The notes under the pieces are model-generated. The model was not told the origin of the DNA. It ran no database searches and worked only from the letters and a program-made list of their open reading frames with translations. Of a DNA stretch of 64,000 nucleotides, positions 25,094-33,404 are shown in pieces (the first letter of the stretch is position 1; the number at the start of each line of letters is the position of its first letter). This DNA comes from Micromonospora sp045209745 (GTDB taxonomy: Bacteria; Actinomycetota; Actinomycetes; Mycobacteriales; Micromonosporaceae), in assembly GCF_045209745.1 (NCBI RefSeq), contig NZ_CP109273.1, positions 3,844,001-3,908,000 of the forward strand, in the 5' to 3' direction. A program made the position numbers and the translations under genes.

Positions 25094-26013
25094 CCAGCGA
25101 CGGACCCGGCACGGTCGTCGCGGTGGTCGGCCCGACCGCGGCGGGTAAGTCGGCGCTGAGCATCGCGTTGGCGCACGCCCTCGACGGCGAGGTGGTCAAC
25201 GCCGACTCGATGCAGCTCTACCGGGGCATGGACATCGGCACCGCCAAGCTGACCCCGGCCGAGCGGGACGGGGTGCCGCACCACCTGCTGGACATCTGGG
25301 AGGTCACCGAGCCGGCGAGCGTCGCGGAGTACCAGCGGCTGGCCCGCGCGGCGGTGGACGACATCCTGGCCCGGGGGAGGGTGCCGCTGCTGGTCGGTGG
25401 GTCCGGGCTGTACGTGCGGGCGGTGCTGGAGCGTTTCGAGTTCCCCGGCACCGACGCGGTGCTGCGGGAGCGGCTGGAACGGGAGCTGGCTGAGGTCGGC
25501 CCGGCGCCGCTGTACGCGCGGCTGCGTGCCGCTGACCCGGTCGCCGCCGAGGGCATCCTGCCCGGCAACGGCCGGCGGATCGTCCGGGCCCTGGAGGTGA
25601 TCGAGCTCACCGGCGCACCGTTCACCGCGTCGCTGCCGCAGCCCACGCCGTACTACCCGTCGGTGCAGCTCGGGGTGGACCTGGACACCGGGCTGCTGGA
25701 CGAGCGGATTGCGCTGCGGGTCGACCGGATGTGGGCCGACGGCCTGGTGCCGGAGACCCGCGAGTTGGTCGGGCGGGGGCTGCCCGAGGGGCGGACGGCG
25801 AGCCGGGCGCTCGGCTACCAGCAGGTGTTGCGCCTGCTCGCCGGTGAGTTGACCGAGTCGCAGGCGCACGACGAGACGGTCCGGGCCACCCGGCGCTTCG
25901 TCCGTCGGCAGCGGTCCTGGTTCCGGCGCGACCCGCGGATCCAGTGGTTGGACTCGGCGACGCCGGACCTGATCGGGGCCGCCCTGCGCCTGGTGCCAAC
26001 CGCTGCGCGATGA
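25090..26013 (+). CDS. miaA: tRNA dimethylallyltransferase
   Basis: Adds a dimethylallyl group to A37 of tRNAs reading UNN codons, making the substrate of MiaB. 307 aa, GTG 25090 overlapping the previous stop. P-loop GPTAAGKSAL, conserved NADSMQLYRGMDIGTAK, and the DPP-binding/tRNA segment GGSGLYVRA; ALGYQQVL and RQRSWFRRDPRI near the end. Standard length for the family. The gene precedes dapF by 7 bp, so it is probably part of a miaA-dapF operon. Confidence 0.95.
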   Translation: MTSDGPGTVVAVVGPTAAGKSALSIALAHALDGEVVNADSMQLYRGMDIGTAKLTPAERDGVPHHLLDIWEVTEPASVAEYQRLARAAVDDILARGRVPLLVGGSGLYVRAVLERFEFPGTDAVLRERLERELAEVGPAPLYARLRAADPVAAEGILPGNGRRIVRALEVIELTGAPFTASLPQPTPYYPSVQLGVDLDTGLLDERIALRVDRMWADGLVPETRELVGRGLPEGRTASRALGYQQVLRLLAGELTESQAHDETVRATRRFVRRQRSWFRRDPRIQWLDSATPDLIGAALRLVPTAAR

Positions 26014-26020
26014 TGAGGGC

Positions 26021-26872
26021 GTGGAGTTCACCAAGGGCCACGGCACCGGCAATGACTTCGTCCTCCTTCCCGACCCGGACGGTCAGCTCGACCTGACTCC
26101 GGAGCTGGTCGCGGCGCTCTGCGACCGGCGGCGCGGCATCGGCGCGGACGGCGTACTGCGGGTGGTCCGCGCGGCCAAGCATCCGGAGGGTGCCGGGCAG
26201 GCCGGCGACGCCGAGTGGTTCATGGACTACTGGAATGCCGACGGTTCGTTCGCCGAGATGTGCGGCAACGGCGCCCGGGTCTTCGTGCGTTACCTGCTCG
26301 ACACCGGGTTGGCGACGCCCGCCGGGGCGGCGCTGCCGGTGGCCACCCGGGCCGGCGTCGTGCGCGCGCTGGTCGAGGGCGGCACGGTGTCCGTCGAGGT
26401 GCGCCGCCCCCGGCTGTACGACGGCTCCACGGCCACCCTCGGCGGTCTGACCCTGCCCGGCACCGTCGTGGACGTCGGCAACCCGCACCTGGTCTGCGTC
26501 CTACCGGCGGGCGTGGAGCTGTCCGCGCTGGATTTGACGACCGCGCCCGGGTTCGACCCGACGGTGTTCCCGACCGGGGTGAACGTGGAGTTCATCGTCG
26601 CGGGCGAGCCGGTCGACGACACCGACGGGCACAGCCTGATGCGGGTGTACGAGCGCGGCAGCGCCGAGACCCTGTCCTGCGGCACCGGTGCCTGCGCGGT
26701 GGGCGCCGTGGCCCTGCGCGACGCCGGACGGGACACCGGAGTGATCGCCGTGGACGTCCCCGGTGGCCGCCTGACGGTTACGGTCACCGAGACCTCCTGC
26801 TGGCTGTCCGGCCCAGCCGTCCTGGTGGCGACGGGCGAGGTCAACCCCGCGACCCTGCCTGTGCGGGTCTGA
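26021..26872 (+). CDS. dapF: Diaminopimelate epimerase
   Basis: Interconverts LL- and meso-diaminopimelate for lysine and peptidoglycan synthesis. 283 aa, GTG start. Starts with FTKGHGTGNDFVLL; the two catalytic cysteines are in MCGNGAR and SCGTGACA. Both halves of the pseudo-symmetric fold are complete. It follows miaA closely, the usual arrangement in actinobacteria, and ends before a large inverted repeat shared with the convergent malic enzyme gene. Confidence 0.96.
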   Translation: MEFTKGHGTGNDFVLLPDPDGQLDLTPELVAALCDRRRGIGADGVLRVVRAAKHPEGAGQAGDAEWFMDYWNADGSFAEMCGNGARVFVRYLLDTGLATPAGAALPVATRAGVVRALVEGGTVSVEVRRPRLYDGSTATLGGLTLPGTVVDVGNPHLVCVLPAGVELSALDLTTAPGFDPTVFPTGVNVEFIVAGEPVDDTDGHSLMRVYERGSAETLSCGTGACAVGAVALRDAGRDTGVIAVDVPGGRLTVTVTETSCWLSGPAVLVATGEVNPATLPVRV

Positions 26873-26937
26873 CGCTTCGGCCGCTCTGCTGACGCCCGCG
26901 GCCCGTGCCCGGCTGGGGTTGGTTGGTGCGCGGCCTT

Positions 26938-27000
26938 TGCTCTGCTTCAACCCACGCAACGAGGTGGGACCGCGACTGTTGCGCGGATTGAAGCAGAGCA
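26938..27000. repeat. Large inverted repeat between dapF and malic enzyme
   Basis: 23-nt arms at 26938-26960 and 26978-27000 pair at 21 of 23 positions; the core is tgctctgcttcaa / ttgaagcagagca. Loop of 17 nt. It sits between two convergent genes and may be a bidirectional terminator, but its arms are AT-richer than typical terminators here. Confidence 0.8.
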
Positions 27001-27070
27001 GAGACGGGAAGCGACCGGCTGGCGCATTCGCGGCGGTGCCAGCCGCCCCGGCTCCGCGTCTGTCAGCCCG

Positions 27071-28537
27071 TCAGGGGGTCGCGCTGGCGTTGGCGGCGAT
27101 TTCGGGAAGGTCGGCGGGCCCGGGGTCGGCGGCCGGTAGCGGGCTCGGGTTGCTTGCGGCGGCGCGGACGGCGGCGGCGACCGCCGGGGCGACCCGGGGG
27201 TCGAAGACGCTCGGCACGATCACCGTCGGGTTGATCTTCTCCTCGCCGACCACGTCGGCGATGGCCTGGGCGGCGGCGAGCGCCATCTCCTCGGTGAACG
27301 CCTCGGCGTGCGCGTCCAGCATGCCGCGGAACACCCCGGGGAAGGCGAGCACGTTGTTGATCTGGTTCGGCTGGTCCGAACGGCCGGTGGCGACCACGGC
27401 GGCGTGCTTGCGCGCCTCCCGCGGGTCGACCTCCGGGTCCGGGTTGGCCAGCGCGAAGACGATCGAGTCCTTGGCCATCTGAGCGATGTCGTCGCCGGTG
27501 AGCAGGTTCGGTGCGCTCACGCCGATGAACACGTCGGCACCCCGGACCGCACCCGGCAGGTCGCCCGAGTAGTTCTCCTTGTTGGTGTTCTCCGCCAGCC
27601 ACTGCCAGGCCGAGTTGAGCCCGGTCAGCCCGCGGTGCAGGGCACCCTTCCGGTCGTACGCGATGATGTCGCCCACGCCCTGGCGCAGCAGCAGCTTCAT
27701 GATCGCGGTGCCGGCCGCGCCGGCTCCGGAGACGACCACCCGGACGTCCTTGAGCTGCTTGCCCACCACCCGCAGCGCGTTGGTCAGCGCGGCCAGCACG
27801 CAGATCGCGGTGCCGTGCTGGTCGTCGTGGAAGACCGGGATGTCCAGCAGCTCACGCAGTCGGGCCTCGATCTCGAAGCAGCGCGGCGCGGCGATGTCCT
27901 CCAGGTTGATGCCGCCGTACGCCGGCGCGATCGCCTTCACGATCTGCACGATCTCGTCGGTGTCCTGGGTGTCCAGCACCACCGGCCAGGCGTCCACCCC
28001 GCCGAAGCGCTTGAACAGCGCCGCCTTGCCCTCCATCACGGGCAGCGACGCGGCGGGGCCCAGGTTGCCCAGGCCCAGCACCGCCGAACCGTCGCTGACC
28101 ACCGCGACGGTGTTGCGCTTGATGGTCAGTCGCCGGGCGTCCGCCGGGTTCTCGGCGATCGCCATGCAGACCCGGGCAACCCCCGGGGTGTACGCCCGGG
28201 ACAGCTCGTCGCGGTTGCGCAGCGCGACCTTCGAGGTCACCTCGATCTTGCCGCCGAGGTGCAGGAGGAACGTCCGGTCCGACACCTTGCGCACGTCGAC
28301 GCCGTCCAGGGCGGTCAGCGCGTCGACCACCTGGTCGGCGTGGCCGGCGTCGGCGGTGTCGCAGGTCAGGTCGACGATCACGTTGGTCGAGTCCGAATCC
28401 ACCACGTCCAGCGCCGTGACGATCGCCCCGGCCTCGCCGACGGAGGTGGTGAGCCGGCCGATCGAGGAGGCGTCCGCGGTCACGGCAATCCGGATAGTGA
28501 TCGAAAATCCGGCGCTCGGCAGTCGGGTGATGGCCAC
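27071..28537 (-). CDS. NAD-dependent malic enzyme with N-terminal ACT domain
   Basis: Oxidative decarboxylation of malate to pyruvate. 488 aa, GTG 28537 with GGAGGG upstream. Residues 1-80 look like an ACT regulatory domain (ITIRIAVTADASSIGRLTT). Malic enzyme signatures: YTPGVARVC, the lysine segment TVAVVSDGSAVLGLGN, metal site VFHDDQHGTAI and the NAD-binding VVSGAGAAGTAI. A Pro/Ala tail ends the protein. ACT-domain malic enzymes are usually NAD-dependent and allosterically controlled by amino acids or other small ligands; the effector here is unknown. Confidence 0.93.
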   Translation of the reverse strand: MAITRLPSAGFSITIRIAVTADASSIGRLTTSVGEAGAIVTALDVVDSDSTNVIVDLTCDTADAGHADQVVDALTALDGVDVRKVSDRTFLLHLGGKIEVTSKVALRNRDELSRAYTPGVARVCMAIAENPADARRLTIKRNTVAVVSDGSAVLGLGNLGPAASLPVMEGKAALFKRFGGVDAWPVVLDTQDTDEIVQIVKAIAPAYGGINLEDIAAPRCFEIEARLRELLDIPVFHDDQHGTAICVLAALTNALRVVGKQLKDVRVVVSGAGAAGTAIMKLLLRQGVGDIIAYDRKGALHRGLTGLNSAWQWLAENTNKENYSGDLPGAVRGADVFIGVSAPNLLTGDDIAQMAKDSIVFALANPDPEVDPREARKHAAVVATGRSDQPNQINNVLAFPGVFRGMLDAHAEAFTEEMALAAAQAIADVVGEEKINPTVIVPSVFDPRVAPAVAAAVRAAASNPSPLPAADPGPADLPEIAANASATP

Positions 28538-28626
28538 GGGATCCCTCCGTCACGGCTGTGCGGCCGGTCGGCCGTCGCCCGCATGTCTACCGGGTTGTCG
28601 CGGCCGACCAGCATTCGCCCCCACTT

Positions 28627-28654
28627 TTGGCGACCTTCACCATGGGCATATAGC
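28627..28654 (+). promoter_or_regulatory. Candidate hflX promoter
   Basis: TTGGCG (28627-28632) and TATAGC (28649-28654), 16-bp spacer, about 60 bases upstream of the hflX start within an AT-richer stretch. Pattern match only. Confidence 0.35.
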
Positions 28655-28720
28655 AGGTGCGTTCGGCGTTGTGTCATGTCAGGATTACGTTCTAATTATC
28701 AAAACGGACAGGAGAACCGC

Positions 28721-30175
28721 TTGCGAGACCAGGAGAGCTTTGTCCCCGTCGAGGACGAGCTCGACGACGTCACCACCGGCGAGATGGAGCTGTCGGAGCG
28801 ACAGTCCCTCCGACGCGTCCCGGGCCTGTCGACCGAGCTCACCGACGTCACCGAGGTGGAATACCGCCAGCTGCGGCTGGAGCGGGTCGTCCTGGTGGGT
28901 GTCTGGACCGAGGGCACGGTGACCGACGCCGAAAATTCGTTGACCGAGCTTGCCGCGCTGGCCGAGACCGCTGGCTCGGAGGTGCTCGAAGGGCTCATCC
29001 AGCGCCGCACCCGACCCGACCCGGCCACGTACATTGGCCGCGGCAAGGTCGACGACCTCGGCGCGGTGGTGCTCGCCACCGGCGCCGACACGATCATCTG
29101 CGACGGTGAGCTGTCCCCGTCGCAGCTGCGCAACCTGGAGCAGCGCACCAAGGTCAAGGTTGTCGACCGGACGGCGCTGATCCTCGACATCTTCGCCCAG
29201 CACGCCAAGAGCAAGGAAGGTAAGGCGCAGGTCGAGCTGGCTCAGCTCGAATACCTGCTGCCCCGGCTGCGCGGTTGGGGTGAGACGCTCTCCCGGCAGA
29301 CCGGTGGTTCCGGCCGGGGCGGCGGCGCCGGCGGCGGTGTGGGTGTTCGTGGTCCCGGTGAGACCAAGCTGGAGACCGACCGGCGGCGCATCCGCCACCG
29401 CATCTCCCGGCTACGTCGCGAGATCAAGAACATGAAGACGGTACGCGTGACCAAGCGCGCCCGGCGCTCCCGCAACGCCGTTCCCGCGGTCGCCATCGCC
29501 GGCTACACCAACGCCGGCAAGTCCAGCCTGCTCAACCGTCTGACCGGCGCGGGCGTGCTCGTGGAGAACGCGCTGTTCGCGACGTTGGACCCGACCACCC
29601 GTAAGGCCACCGCCTCGGACGGGCGGCTCTACACCCTGTCCGACACGGTCGGCTTCGTCCGGCACCTGCCGCACCAGATCGTCGAGGCGTTCCGCTCGAC
29701 GCTGGAGGAGGTCGCGCAGGCGGATCTGGTGGTGCACGTCGTCGACGGAACCCACCCGGATCCGGAGGAGCAGGTCCGGGCGGTCCACGCGGTGCTCGCC
29801 GAGGTGAGCGCGGACCGGCTCCCCGAGTTGCTGGTGGTCAACAAGACCGACGCGGCCGACGAGGACACTCTGCTGCGGCTCAAGCGGCTCTGGCCGGACG
29901 CGGTCTTCGTGTCCGCGCACTCCGGGCGGGGCATCGACGGGCTGCGCGCGGCGATCGAGGAGCGGCTGCCGCGCCCGGCCGTCGAGGTCCGGGCCGTGCT
30001 GCCGTACGACCGGGGTGACCTGGTGGCCCGGGTGCACCGCACGGGCGAGGTGCTCAGCACGTCGCACCTGCCAGAGGGCACTCTGCTGCACGTCCGCGTC
30101 GGTGCGGAGCTCGCCGCGGAGCTGCTGCCGTTCGATGTCGAGCGGCAGGAGCAGGCGGCCGGCAGCCGGTCCTGA
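28721..30175 (+). CDS. hflX: Ribosome-splitting GTPase HflX
   Basis: 484 aa. I choose TTG 28721 because AGGAG lies 6 bases upstream, and the protein then begins with the usual actinobacterial VRDQESFVPVEDE-like start; ATG 28676 is an alternative. N-terminal HflX domain with GLIQRRTRPDPATYIGRGK, linker LSRQTGGSGRGGGAGGGVGV (Gly-rich), and G domain with GYTNAGKSSLLNRLTGA (G1), DTVGFVRHLP (G3), NKTD (G4) and VSAHSG (G5). It rescues stalled ribosomes, often under heat stress. Next to it in actinobacteria one commonly finds miaA/dapF and lexA, as here. Confidence 0.95.
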   Translation: MRDQESFVPVEDELDDVTTGEMELSERQSLRRVPGLSTELTDVTEVEYRQLRLERVVLVGVWTEGTVTDAENSLTELAALAETAGSEVLEGLIQRRTRPDPATYIGRGKVDDLGAVVLATGADTIICDGELSPSQLRNLEQRTKVKVVDRTALILDIFAQHAKSKEGKAQVELAQLEYLLPRLRGWGETLSRQTGGSGRGGGAGGGVGVRGPGETKLETDRRRIRHRISRLRREIKNMKTVRVTKRARRSRNAVPAVAIAGYTNAGKSSLLNRLTGAGVLVENALFATLDPTTRKATASDGRLYTLSDTVGFVRHLPHQIVEAFRSTLEEVAQADLVVHVVDGTHPDPEEQVRAVHAVLAEVSADRLPELLVVNKTDAADEDTLLRLKRLWPDAVFVSAHSGRGIDGLRAAIEERLPRPAVEVRAVLPYDRGDLVARVHRTGEVLSTSHLPEGTLLHVRVGAELAAELLPFDVERQEQAAGSRS

Positions 30176-30225
30176 GCGGCCACGGCGTCATCCACCGGAA
30201 ACGCGCGGCATGCGACACTGGCCGA

Positions 30226-31947
30226 ATGCGCCGCGTTGTTTCCTCGGTCACGGTTGCCCTCGGCCTGCTTGGGGCAACCGTGGCGCTCGCCGGAGTCGCC
30301 GTGGCGGCTCCCGCTCCCGGGTTGTCCGGGCTGCCCGCCGTCACTTCCGGTCAGAAGCGGTGCACGATCACGGACGAGCGACTACGGGAGTTGTCCGGGC
30401 TGGTCGCGACCAAGAGCGGCTTCATCGTCATCAACGACAGCACCGATGTCCCGGCGCGCAAACGGATCTTCTTCCTCGACAGCAAGTGCAAGATCTCGAA
30501 GGAGCCGGTCCAGTACTCGGGGCAGGGCCCGTTCGACACCGAGGATCTCGCCCTCTCCAAGGACGGCAACACCCTCTGGATCGCCGACACCGGTGACAAC
30601 ACCACCTCGAAGCAGCGCCGCCCGCACGTCGCGCTCTGGTCGATGCCGGTCACCGGCGCCAAGCGGCCGACGCTGCACCGGCTCTCCTACCCCGAGGCCA
30701 AACCGCACGACGCCGAGGCGTTGCTCATCGGCGACGACGGAAAACCGCTGATCATCACCAAGGTGACCAGCGGCAAGGCCGAGATCTACACCCCGACGGC
30801 GGCCCTGAAGAACGGCGACACCGACCCGGTGCCGATGCGCAAGGTCGGCGACATCGCGCTGCCCCAGACGCAGACGGAGAACACACTCAACACATTCGGC
30901 CGGATCGCCATCACCGGTGCGTCCCGATCGCCGGATGGCTCCCGGGTGGTCCTGCGCACCTACGCGGACGCCTTCGAGTTCGACGTGACCGGCGGCGACA
31001 TCGTCGGCGCACTCACCACCGGCAAGCCGCGGGTGACGGCGCTGGCCGACCCGTTCGGCGAGGCCATCAGCTACACCCCGGACGGGAAGACGTTCCTCAC
31101 CGTCTCCGACGCGGGCCGGTTCACCGAAGACGAACCCCTCGACATCCTCAGCTACACGCCGTCGAGCACGACCGCGGTGCCACTGGCCCCAGACGCGGGC
31201 GCCAAGCCGGCCGCCGCGAAATCCTGGACCGACGGGTTGAGTCTCAACGACATCACGTACCTGGTCAGCGCGGTCGGGGTTCTCGGCCTGCTGCTGGTCG
31301 GCGCTGGCATCATCGGCATCGTCCGGGCCCGCCGCCGACCGCCGACCGCCGAGGCGTCCGACGCGTCGGACCCGGATGGCGAGCCGTTCGGCCCGCGCGC
31401 AGGTCGTGCCGTCGACGGTTCCTCAGCAACGGGTCACCGTGGAGATGGTGTCTACGGTGGCGGCGCGCCGGCGGGCGGCGCGGTCTACGGCGGTGGTGCG
31501 GGTCGCGGTGGCCCGGCCCCGGCGAGTGGTGCCGTGTACGGCGGCGGCGGTCGTCCGGCCGTCGCCGACGGTGGCTACGGTGCGGCACGGCCAGACGGTG
31601 GTGGCGTGTACGGCGGCGGACGGCCCCCGGCCGGTGGCGGTGGACGGCCCCCGGCCGGTGGCGGTGGACGGCCCCCGGCCGGTGGCGGTGGTCGTCCTCC
31701 GGTCGGTGGTGGTCGTCCCGAGGGCGGTGGTCGTCCGCAGGGCGGGGGCGGTCGTCCGGGCAGCGGCGTGTACGGCGGCGACGGTGGTCAGCCCGGCGCC
31801 GGTCGTGCGGAGCCGCCCCGGCGCGGTGGGCAGGAGCCTGACCCTCGAGGTCAGCGGCCCGGTCGTCGGCGTGACGACGACGCGCCCGTCGACCCGTACG
31901 GGCAGTATCCCGGGGGCGGTCGCGGCCATCGGGGCGACCGCTACTGA
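30226..31947 (+). CDS. Membrane-anchored secreted protein with Gly-rich cytoplasmic tail
   Basis: 573 aa, ATG 30226. N-terminal signal peptide (MRRVVSSVTVALGLL..., cleavage near AAPAPG). Residues about 40-335 form an extracellular domain with beta-propeller-like strand repeats (DTEDLALSKDGNTLWIADTGDN; DPFGEAISYTPDGKTFLTVSD). A single transmembrane helix at about 345-368 is followed by RARRRPP, so the tail is cytoplasmic. Residues about 395-530 are a low-complexity tail rich in Gly, Arg, Pro and Tyr, with repeated GVYGGG and GRPPAGGG motifs. I do not recognise a function. The DNA has 24-bp tandem repeats. Confidence 0.8.
   Translation: MRRVVSSVTVALGLLGATVALAGVAVAAPAPGLSGLPAVTSGQKRCTITDERLRELSGLVATKSGFIVINDSTDVPARKRIFFLDSKCKISKEPVQYSGQGPFDTEDLALSKDGNTLWIADTGDNTTSKQRRPHVALWSMPVTGAKRPTLHRLSYPEAKPHDAEALLIGDDGKPLIITKVTSGKAEIYTPTAALKNGDTDPVPMRKVGDIALPQTQTENTLNTFGRIAITGASRSPDGSRVVLRTYADAFEFDVTGGDIVGALTTGKPRVTALADPFGEAISYTPDGKTFLTVSDAGRFTEDEPLDILSYTPSSTTAVPLAPDAGAKPAAAKSWTDGLSLNDITYLVSAVGVLGLLLVGAGIIGIVRARRRPPTAEASDASDPDGEPFGPRAGRAVDGSSATGHRGDGVYGGGAPAGGAVYGGGAGRGGPAPASGAVYGGGGRPAVADGGYGAARPDGGGVYGGGRPPAGGGGRPPAGGGGRPPAGGGGRPPVGGGRPEGGGRPQGGGGRPGSGVYGGDGGQPGAGRAEPPRRGGQEPDPRGQRPGRRRDDDAPVDPYGQYPGGGRGHRGDRY
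31618..31689 (+). repeat. 24-bp tandem repeat in Gly-rich tail
   Basis: Three perfect copies of a 24-bp unit (starting ggacggcccccggccggtgg), followed by one diverged copy to 31713, encoding GRPPAGGG repeats. In-frame length allows copy changes. Confidence 0.9.
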
Positions 31948-31961
31948 CGGCTGCTGGGTGA

Positions 31962-32012
31962 CTCACCCGCCCCTGACAACCGGTGCGGGTGAGCGCCCAT
32001 GGGCACTCACCC
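31962..32012. terminator. Hairpins between the secreted protein and lexA
   Basis: ctcacccgc (31962-31970) pairs with gcgggtgag (31985-31993), and gggtgag (31987-31993) can alternatively pair with ctcaccc (32006-32012). The two mutually exclusive hairpins sit between convergent genes and may terminate each direction. Confidence 0.5.
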
Positions 32013-32021
32013 GTCGACCGG

Positions 32022-32807
32022 TCAGATCCGGCGCAGCACCGCCACGACGCGGCCCATGATGGTGGCGTCGTCACCGGGGATCGGGTCGAAGGCCGGGTTC
32101 TGTGGCATCAGCCAGACGTGCCCGTCGCGCCGCCGGTAGGTCTTGACGGTCGCCTCGCCGTCGAGCATGGCGGCCACGATCTCGCCCGAGTCGGCGGTCG
32201 GCTGCTGCCGAACGACCACCCAGTCGCCGTCGCAGATCGCCGCGTCGAGCATCGAGTCGCCCTTGACCTGGAGCATGAAGACCTCGCCCTCGCCCACCAG
32301 TTCGCGGGGGAGCGGGAAGATGTCCTCCACGGCCTGCTCGGCGAGAATCGGCCCACCAGCGGCGATCCGGCCGAGCATCGGCACGTACGCCGGGGTCGGC
32401 CGTTGTGCACGGGAGAGCTCGTCGTCGATGGCCTCGCTGGGGGCGCGGACGTCCACCGCGCGCGGCCGGTTGGGGTCGCGGCGCAGGAAGCCCTTCTTCT
32501 CCAGCTCCTTGAGCTGGTAGGCGACGCTGGACGGCGACACGAGGCCGACGGCCTCGCCAATCTCCCGGACGCTCGGCGGGTAACCGTGCCGCTCCACCCA
32601 GGTGCGAATGAACTCCAGGATGCGACGCTGGCGGGCGGTCAGGTCGACCGTCGCCGGGTCGGGGAAGGCGCTGACCACCGGGGTGACCGGGCGCACGGCG
32701 GGCTGACCCGTCCGGCTGCGCGCGGCACTGCGGCGTCGGGTGGCTGGCGGGCCCGCGTCGGTGATCTGCTGCGGGCTCTTCGGCCGGCTGGCCCGGTCCT
32801 CGGTCAC
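32022..32807 (-). CDS. lexA: SOS repressor LexA
   Basis: Represses DNA-damage genes and cleaves itself when RecA is activated. 261 aa from GTG 32807 with AGGGAGGAC upstream; the frame continues to 32912 but the SOS box overlaps there. Winged helix about 52-115 (LTARQRRILEFIRTW ... SPSSVAYQL). The self-cleavage site is Ala150-Gly151 (RIAAGGP); catalytic Ser185 in VKGDSM and Lys222 in ATVKTY form the dyad. An N-terminal extension of about 50 residues rich in Arg/Pro is typical of actinobacterial LexA. Expression is probably autoregulated through the box at 32905. Confidence 0.96.
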   Translation of the reverse strand: MTEDRASRPKSPQQITDAGPPATRRRSAARSRTGQPAVRPVTPVVSAFPDPATVDLTARQRRILEFIRTWVERHGYPPSVREIGEAVGLVSPSSVAYQLKELEKKGFLRRDPNRPRAVDVRAPSEAIDDELSRAQRPTPAYVPMLGRIAAGGPILAEQAVEDIFPLPRELVGEGEVFMLQVKGDSMLDAAICDGDWVVVRQQPTADSGEIVAAMLDGEATVKTYRRRDGHVWLMPQNPAFDPIPGDDATIMGRVVAVLRRI

Positions 32808-32879
32808 GTCCGTCCTCCCTGGTCGGCGCTGGGTGCCTCGTCGGCTCGTGGTGCGTGCGGTGGTGCCACGTTGTTCATG

Positions 32880-32908
32880 ACCGTATAGGTGAGATCGGTC
32901 ATTTTCAA
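32880..32908 (-). promoter_or_regulatory. lexA promoter
   Basis: On the minus strand TTGAAA (32908-32903), 17-bp spacer, TACGGT (32885-32880). Transcription would start near 32873, about 65 bases upstream of lexA. The -35 lies inside the SOS box. Confidence 0.55.
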
Positions 32909-32920
32909 ACATCTGTACGA
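32905..32920. promoter_or_regulatory. SOS box (LexA operator) at lexA promoter
   Basis: Minus-strand sequence TCGTACAGATGTTTGA matches the actinobacterial SOS box TCGAAC-N4-GTTCGA at 10 of 12 defined positions and overlaps the -35 of lexA, the expected place for autorepression. Confidence 0.75.
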
Positions 32921-32989
32921 CCTCTCACCCGCGTGTCGGTGCGAAAACCGCTCCGGTAGTACGGATGTTCTGATAAATGGTACGCCAAA

Positions 32990-33005
32990 TAGCACGCACG
33001 TTCGA
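32990..33005. promoter_or_regulatory. Second SOS-box-like site
   Basis: TAGCACGCACGTTCGA matches the SOS consensus at 10 of 12 positions. A weaker third match (8 of 12) is at 32957-32972 (TAGTACGGATGTTCTG). These sites lie 50-100 bp upstream of the lexA promoter, next to the C-rich tract. Confidence 0.45.
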
Positions 33006-33235
33006 TAACCCCACCCCGCCCCGCCCCCCCCGCCCCCCGCCCGCCCCGCCCGCCCCGCCCACCCCGCCCCACCCCGCCCACCCCGCCCCCGTTGATCTAG
33101 GTCAGATCGTCGTGATTGGAGATCCACTAGTGGCGATCTGCCCTAGATCGACGAGGTGGGGGGTTGGCGTGCGGGGAGCGCGGGGGGCGCGCGGGGGTTG
33201 GGGCGGTGGGGGTTGGCGGGTGGGGAGGCGGTAAC
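33006..33235. repeat. C-rich arm, palindrome B, G-rich arm
   Basis: A C-run tract (cccc-g units, 33010-33090), then inverted repeat gatctaggtcagatcg (33094-33109) / cgatctgccctagatc (33134-33149) with 15 of 16 pairs, then a G-run tract (33155-33235). The outer arms are loosely complementary, so the whole 230 bp could fold as one long imperfect hairpin. Same layout as the element at 22.44-22.82 kb. Confidence 0.75.
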
Positions 33236-33324
33236 TCGATGGCGGTCTCGGCGTTGGGTTTTCGGGCGTGGTTCTGGGGGTGGATGACCGGATGGTCCGT
33301 GACGCGCCGGACCCGCGCGCCAAC

Positions 33325-33353
33325 TTGACCCGGCTTTCCCGGCGACATACGGT
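33325..33353 (+). promoter_or_regulatory. nrdR-nrdJ promoter
   Basis: TTGACC (33325-33330) and TACGGT (33348-33353) with a 17-bp spacer; the start point would be near 33360, giving a leader of about 170 bases before nrdR. Confidence 0.55.
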
Positions 33354-33356
33354 CAA

Positions 33357-33404
33357 CCCCTAGATGTAGTAGTGACATGGGCGTAAGTTGCCTACAGGTT
33401 GGGT
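33357..33404. promoter_or_regulatory. Tandem NrdR boxes
   Basis: Core ctagatgtag (33360-33369) matches the central NrdR box CwAtATaTwG at 8 of 10; a second core ctacaggttg (33392-33401) matches 7 of 10. The 32-bp spacing (about three helical turns) is what paired NrdR boxes normally show. The first box overlaps the predicted start point, so NrdR would repress its own operon. Confidence 0.6.

Noticed and set aside
28676..28720. Upstream ATG start for hflX
   Set aside because: The TTG at 28721 has a well-spaced AGGAG, while the ATG lacks one; kept only as an alternative.
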